This document shows positions 6,664-9,924 of a DNA stretch of 9,924 bases, piece after piece. The stretch spans positions 1-9,924 of the forward strand of contig CAMLGD010000119.1 of the NCBI GenBank assembly GCA_946479405.1. Direction: 5' to 3'. The first letter of the stretch is position 1. Every line of letters starts with the position of its first letter. Both the position numbers and the translations under genes were made by a program. The notes under the pieces are model-generated. The model was not told the origin of the DNA. It made no database searches and saw only the letters and a list, made by a program, of their open reading frames with translations. The DNA is from an uncultured Vogesella sp. (GTDB lineage Bacteria; Pseudomonadota; Gammaproteobacteria; Burkholderiales; Chromobacteriaceae).

Positions 6664-6678
6664 GTCAAACAATTTGAC
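6664..6678. promoter_or_regulatory. Inverted repeat, candidate MarR operator 2
   Basis: GTCAAA-CAA-TTTGAC is a perfect 6-base inverted repeat with a 3-base spacer. It uses the same GTCAA/TTGAC half-sites as the first repeat but in the opposite arrangement. Its centre lies about 30 bases from the centre of the other repeat, close to three helical turns. Confidence 0.5.
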
Positions 6679-6710
6679 TTAAAGCATACCTGTCAGCCAA
6701 GGAGAGTACC

Positions 6711-7862
6711 ATGTTTTCCGAACGCGTCGAACGTCTGTCCGGCTCACTGATCCGCGAGATTCTCGCCGCCGCGCAGCGTCCGGAAGTGATTTCCTTTGCC
6801 GGTGGCCTGCCGGCTGCCGATTGCCTGCCCAAGCTGGATTTTGCCGGCGTACCGGCCAATCTGGCGCAATACGGCACCAGTGAGGGCGAGCCGGAATTCC
6901 GCGCCGCCGTGGTAGAGGAACTGGCGCGTATCGGCCTGAACGTGGATGCCTCGCAGGTGCTGGTGCTGTCCGGCTCGCAGCAGGCGCTGGACCTGGCCGC
7001 CAAGCTGTTCATCGATCCGGGTACGCCGGTGATTACCGAAGGCCCGACCTACCTGGCCGCGCTGCAGGTGTTCAAGCTGTTCGGCGCCGACATCACCACC
7101 GTGCAACAGCAGAGCAATGGCCAGCTGTCTGCCGCCTCGCTGCAGGCGGCCATCGACAGCAGCAAGGCCAAGCTGGCTTACCTGATTCCGACCTTCCAGA
7201 ATCCGTCCGGCGCCTGTTATACCGAGCAGACCCGCCAGGAACTGGCGGCGGTGATCGAGGCGGCCAAGCTGCCGGTGATCGAGGATGATCCGTACCGCGC
7301 GCTGTCCTACGACGGCGAGGCACCGAAGCCGCTGGTAACGCATCTGAAGGATGCGCCGTGGATCTATTGCGGTTCGTTCTCCAAGACCTTGGCGCCGGGG
7401 CTACGCATCGGCTACCTGGTGGCATCCAAGGACCTGATGCCGTACCTGATCAAGCTGAAACAGGCGGCCGATCTGCATACCAACCGTCTGGGGCAGTGGT
7501 TCAACACCCAGTGGCTGCAAAGCGGCGACTATATCGGCCATCTGCAGCAGCTGCAGCAGAGCTACAAGGTTGGCCGCGATGCAATGCAGGCGGCGCTGGA
7601 AAAACACTTCGGCGACATCGCCGACTGGCTGGTGCCGCAAGGCGGGCTGTTCTTCTGGCTGACGCTGAAGCAGCCGCGCGACACTCGCCCGCTGCTGAAA
7701 GTGGCGCTGGAACAGCACAACGTGGCCTTCATGCCGGGCGAGGCGTTCTACGCCAATCCGGAACAGGGCATCGGCCACCTGCGCCTGAACTTCAGCCATG
7801 CTTCGCCGGAGCGCATCGAGCAGGGTATTGCCCGTCTAGCCGGTGTGATCCGCGCTGCCTGA
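6711..7862 (+). CDS. PLP-dependent aminotransferase, class I/II (LysN/2-aminoadipate-like)
   Basis: This fold-type I aminotransferase of 383 residues lacks the N-terminal DNA-binding domain of MocR regulators. SFAGGLPA (28-35) is the N-terminal substrate-binding segment, QYGTSEGEPEFR (53-64) follows, and SGSQQALDL (87-95) forms the phosphate-binding turn. QNPSG (163-167) and EDDPY (191-195) supply the asparagine, aspartate and tyrosine that hold the cofactor. The Schiff-base lysine is K225 in SFSKTLAPGLRIGY, and the C-terminal HLRLNFS carries the carboxylate-binding arginine. These features fit the branch that includes LysN and aromatic/2-aminoadipate aminotransferases; the true amino-donor cannot be told from sequence. 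The ATG at 6711 has AAGGAGAG 6 bases upstream, the best ribosome site in this region. Probable control is by the divergent MarR protein. Confidence 0.9.
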   Translation: MFSERVERLSGSLIREILAAAQRPEVISFAGGLPAADCLPKLDFAGVPANLAQYGTSEGEPEFRAAVVEELARIGLNVDASQVLVLSGSQQALDLAAKLFIDPGTPVITEGPTYLAALQVFKLFGADITTVQQQSNGQLSAASLQAAIDSSKAKLAYLIPTFQNPSGACYTEQTRQELAAVIEAAKLPVIEDDPYRALSYDGEAPKPLVTHLKDAPWIYCGSFSKTLAPGLRIGYLVASKDLMPYLIKLKQAADLHTNRLGQWFNTQWLQSGDYIGHLQQLQQSYKVGRDAMQAALEKHFGDIADWLVPQGGLFFWLTLKQPRDTRPLLKVALEQHNVAFMPGEAFYANPEQGIGHLRLNFSHASPERIEQGIARLAGVIRAA

Positions 7863-7871
7863 CGCGTAACT

Positions 7872-7896
7872 GTTGGCCGCATGCGCTGCGGCCAAC
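7872..7896. repeat. Palindromic repeat copy 3, after the aminotransferase gene
   Basis: GTTGGCCGCA (7872-7881) and TGCGGCCAAC (7887-7896) form a perfect 10-base-pair hairpin with loop TGCGC, nearly the same as the loop TGCCC after trpS. It starts 10 bases after the aminotransferase stop. No T-run follows, and a standard terminator comes 11 bases later. Confidence 0.75.
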
Positions 7897-7907
7897 GTTG
7901 CCACATG

Positions 7908-7935
7908 AAAAAAGCCACCTTGCGGTGGCTTTTTT
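7908..7935. terminator. Bidirectional intrinsic terminator between aminotransferase and oxyR genes
   Basis: A perfect 12-base-pair stem (AAAAAAGCCACC at 7908-7919 with GGTGGCTTTTTT at 7924-7935) closes a 4-base loop, TTGC. The T-run on the plus strand and the A-run, which reads as T on the minus strand, make it usable in both directions. That suits its place between two convergent genes. Confidence 0.92.
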
Positions 7936-7953
7936 GTTGTCGGGCTGAGTGGT

Positions 7954-8892
7954 TCAGGCCAGTGCGGCTTCGTCTTCCAGCATGGTCACGCCGGCCAGCC
8001 CGGAGCGGAACACCGCCTGCTGCAGGGTCTGGATCGCCTTCTTGCGGAAAAACTGGCGACGAGTCACCAGCAGCACGCGACGCTGCGGTACCGGCTCGGC
8101 AAACGGAATCAGCGACAGCAGGTTTTCGTCGCCCGGCGCCACCGAGGTCTGCGGCAGTACGGTAATGCCCATGCCGCTGGCGACCATGTGGCGGATGGTG
8201 TTGAGCGAGGTGCCCTGCACCATGGAGGCCAGGCTGCCGGATTGGTGCTGGCGGCTGGCCACTTCGCTGCAGGCCTGCAGCACCTGGTCGCGGAAGCAGT
8301 TGCCCTGTGCCAGCAGCAGTACGCTTTCGTCGCGCAGCTCATCCGGGCGCACCGACTGACGCTTCTCCCACGGATGGCCCTTCGGGGTGGCCACCAGGAA
8401 TTGCTCGTCGTACAGCGGGTAGGCTTCGGTGCCGGCCTCGTCGAACGGGTCGGCGACGATGATGGCGTCCACTTCGCCGCGCTTGAGCATTTCTGCCAGC
8501 CGCGCGGTGTAGTTTTCTTCCAGGATCAGCGGCATGTCCGGTGCCAGGATGCGCAGCGCCGGAATCAGCTTGGGCAGCAAATAGGGGCTGATGGTGAAGA
8601 TCACCCCCAGCTTCAGCGGCCCGGCCAGCTCGTTCTGGTGCTCGCCGGCCAGGCGTTTCACCATCTCGGCTTCTTCCAGCACGCGCTGCGATTGCTCGAT
8701 GATGCGCTCGCCAATCTCGGTGACTGCCACTTCCTGGCCGCCGCGTTCAAACAGGGTGACGCCCAGTTCGTCTTCCAGCTTCTTGATCGCGATGGACAAG
8801 GTAGGCTGGCTGACAAAACAGCTCTGTGCTGCCCGACCGAAGTGGCGCTCGCGCGCCACGGCCACGATGTAACGCAGTTCGGTAAGGGTCAT
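7954..8892 (-). CDS. oxyR: Peroxide-sensing LysR-type regulator OxyR
   Basis: OxyR is a cytoplasmic LysR-type regulator that forms a disulphide on contact with hydrogen peroxide and then alters transcription of catalase, peroxidase and related genes. It has 312 residues. The N-terminal helix-turn-helix MTLTELRYIVAVARERHFGRAA...SQPTLSIAIKKLEDELG covers 1-44, and the effector domain begins near GPLKLGVIFTISPYLLP (91-107). The redox pair falls in GNCFRDQVLQAC: cysteines 199 and 208, the same positions and spacing as in E. coli OxyR, with the conserved TSLNTIRHMVASGMGITVLP downstream. The extra cysteine 25 lies in the DNA-binding domain. The ATG is 4 bases after the minE stop with no clear ribosome site, so it is probably translated by coupling. 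It ends at a shared terminator. Confidence 0.94.
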   Translation of the reverse strand: MTLTELRYIVAVARERHFGRAAQSCFVSQPTLSIAIKKLEDELGVTLFERGGQEVAVTEIGERIIEQSQRVLEEAEMVKRLAGEHQNELAGPLKLGVIFTISPYLLPKLIPALRILAPDMPLILEENYTARLAEMLKRGEVDAIIVADPFDEAGTEAYPLYDEQFLVATPKGHPWEKRQSVRPDELRDESVLLLAQGNCFRDQVLQACSEVASRQHQSGSLASMVQGTSLNTIRHMVASGMGITVLPQTSVAPGDENLLSLIPFAEPVPQRRVLLVTRRQFFRKKAIQTLQQAVFRSGLAGVTMLEDEAALA

Positions 8893-8896
8893 GATG

Positions 8897-9154
8897 TCAG
8901 CGCTGGTGCTCCGGCAGCACGATGTTGACTTCCAGCACTTCGAAGTCGTCCTGACGCTCCACCTGCACCTTGATGTCGTCCAGATTGACGGCCACGTACT
9001 TGGAGATCACTTCCATCAGCTCACGCTGCAGCGCCGGCAGGTAGTCCGGGGCACTGCGGCCGTTGCGCTCGTGCGCCAGGATGATCTGCAGGCGTTCACG
9101 GGCGATGGAGGCGGTTTTCTGGCGTTTGCCGAATAGCAAATCGATCAGCGACAT
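8897..9154 (-). CDS. minE: Cell division topological specificity factor MinE
   Basis: MinE drives pole-to-pole oscillation by displacing MinD from the membrane and stimulating its ATPase, which places the division septum at mid-cell. The protein has 85 residues, normal for the family. The N-terminal amphipathic MSLIDLLFG is the membrane-binding segment. [17 protein letters not shown] (14-30) is the MinD-contact helix/strand that blocks MinCD. Residues from about 36 to 82, with [17 protein letters not shown] and the [19 protein letters not shown] strands, form the topological specificity domain. The start codon is 3 bases after the minD stop, and GGAGG inside the last minD codons serves as the ribosome site. 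The stop is 4 bases before the oxyR start. Confidence 0.97.
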   Translation of the reverse strand: MSLIDLLFGKRQKTASIARERLQIILAHERNGRSAPDYLPALQRELMEVISKYVAVNLDDIKVQVERQDDFEVLEVNIVLPEHQR

Positions 9155-9157
9155 GGC

Positions 9158-9924
9158 TTAGCCTCCAAACAGACGCTTGAGGAAGCCGACTTTCTCGGCT
9201 TCGAGGAAGCGCATCGGGCGGGTTTCGCCAAGGAAGCGCGCCACGACATCACTGTAGGCATCGGCAGCGTCGCTGCCTTTTTGATGGATCACCGGGGTGC
9301 CGGAGTTGGACGCCTGCAGGATGGCCTGCGATTCCGGAATCACGCCGATCAGGTTGACGCGCAGAATTTCCTTCACGTCGTCCACCGACAGCATTTCGCC
9401 TTTGTCCACGCGGCCCGGCGCGTAGCGGGTCAGCAGCAGGTGTTCTTTCACTGGCTCGCGGCCTTCGATGGCGCGGCGCGACTTGGAGGACAGGATACCG
9501 AGGATGCGGTCAGAGTCGCGCACCGAGGACACTTCCGGGTTGGTGACCACGATGGCTTCGTCGGCGAACAGCAACGCCAGCAGCGCACCTTTTTCGATAC
9601 CGGCCGGCGAATCGCAGACGATGTACTCGAAGCCCATGTCGCCCAGCTCTTTCAGGACTTTCTCCACGCCTTCCTCGGTCAGCGAATCCTTGTCGCGGGT
9701 CTGCGACGCCGGGATCACGAACAGGTTGTCGCAGTGCTTGTCCTTGATCAGGGTCTGGTTGAGGCTGGCTTCGCCGTTGAGCACATTGATCAGGTCGTAC
9801 ACCACGCGGCGTTCGCAACCCATGATCAGGTCCAGATTGCGCAGACCGACGTCAAAGTCGATTACCACCGTCTTGTGGCCGCGCAGGGCGAGGCCGGAGG
9901 AAAAGCTGGCACTGGTGGTGGTCT
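9158..9924 (-). CDS. minD: Septum site-determining ATPase MinD (N-terminus outside window)
   Basis: MinD is the membrane-bound ATPase that recruits MinC to block FtsZ rings near the poles and is cycled by MinE. About 255 codons are present. The frame runs off the window edge within the Walker A region, where only the trailing residues (TTTSASFSSGLALRGHKT) remain, so roughly 16 N-terminal residues are missing. Visible motifs are VVIDFDVGLRNLDLIMGCERRVVYD, the Walker B-like IVCDSPAGIE, and VTNPEVSSVRDSDRILGIL. The C-terminal amphipathic membrane-targeting helix is VGFLKRLFGG. Nothing suggests loss of function. An in-frame ATC/ATG-like internal site near 9868 is not the start. minC is expected just beyond the window end, by analogy with neisserial min clusters, but is not visible. 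Confidence 0.98.
   Translation of the reverse strand, partial: TTTSASFSSGLALRGHKTVVIDFDVGLRNLDLIMGCERRVVYDLINVLNGEASLNQTLIKDKHCDNLFVIPASQTRDKDSLTEEGVEKVLKELGDMGFEYIVCDSPAGIEKGALLALLFADEAIVVTNPEVSSVRDSDRILGILSSKSRRAIEGREPVKEHLLLTRYAPGRVDKGEMLSVDDVKEILRVNLIGVIPESQAILQASNSGTPVIHQKGSDAADAYSDVVARFLGETRPMRFLEAEKVGFLKRLFGG

Noticed and set aside
6633..6668. TTG at 6668 as the start of the MarR-family gene
   Set aside because: It would place the operator-like inverted repeat inside the coding region and has no ribosome site; the ATG at 6632 gives the usual family length. The choice is not certain.

Overview
The window is a compact, GC-rich stretch of bacterial chromosome made of housekeeping genes. 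It most likely comes from a betaproteobacterium of the order Neisseriales (a Chromobacterium/Vogesella/Aquitalea-like genus). This placement is inferred from protein flavour, high G+C at third codon positions, and a minD-minE-oxyR gene string that I recall from neisserial genomes. No tRNA, rRNA, CRISPR array, insertion sequence, prophage or phage-defence gene was seen, and no non-coding stretch exceeds about 100 bases.

Plus-strand block 1 (1-5494). The 3' end of a YciO/Sua5-type gene is followed by a site-2-protease-like M50 metallopeptidase and tryptophanyl-tRNA synthetase (trpS), which ends at a strong terminator hairpin. Then come scpA (condensin kleisin), a small UPF0060/YnfA-type membrane protein, scpB (condensin partner) and rluB (23S rRNA pseudouridine synthase), closed by a second intrinsic terminator. 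greB (transcript-cleavage factor) follows as a separate plus-strand gene.

Regulated pair (6183-7862). A MarR-family regulator on the minus strand diverges from a PLP-dependent aminotransferase. Two short inverted repeats lie in the 78-base gap and look like operators for the regulator. The aminotransferase gene meets oxyR tail to tail across two consecutive hairpins, the second a bidirectional terminator.

Minus-strand block (7954-9924). minD (5' end cut by the window edge), minE and oxyR are read in that order with 3- and 4-base gaps. This forms an apparent operon joining division-site placement to the peroxide-sensing regulator. OxyR keeps both redox cysteines at positions 199 and 208.

Features worth a second look: a cysteine pattern in TrpRS that resembles the [4Fe-4S]-binding motif of some bacterial TrpRS enzymes; a dispersed 10-base palindromic arm (GTTGGCCGCA/TGCGGCCAAC) that forms hairpins at three gene ends and supplies the start region of the YnfA-like gene; a terminator ending 9 bases before scpA; and the paired inverted repeats in the marR-aminotransferase gap. 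I found no wholly new multi-gene system here.
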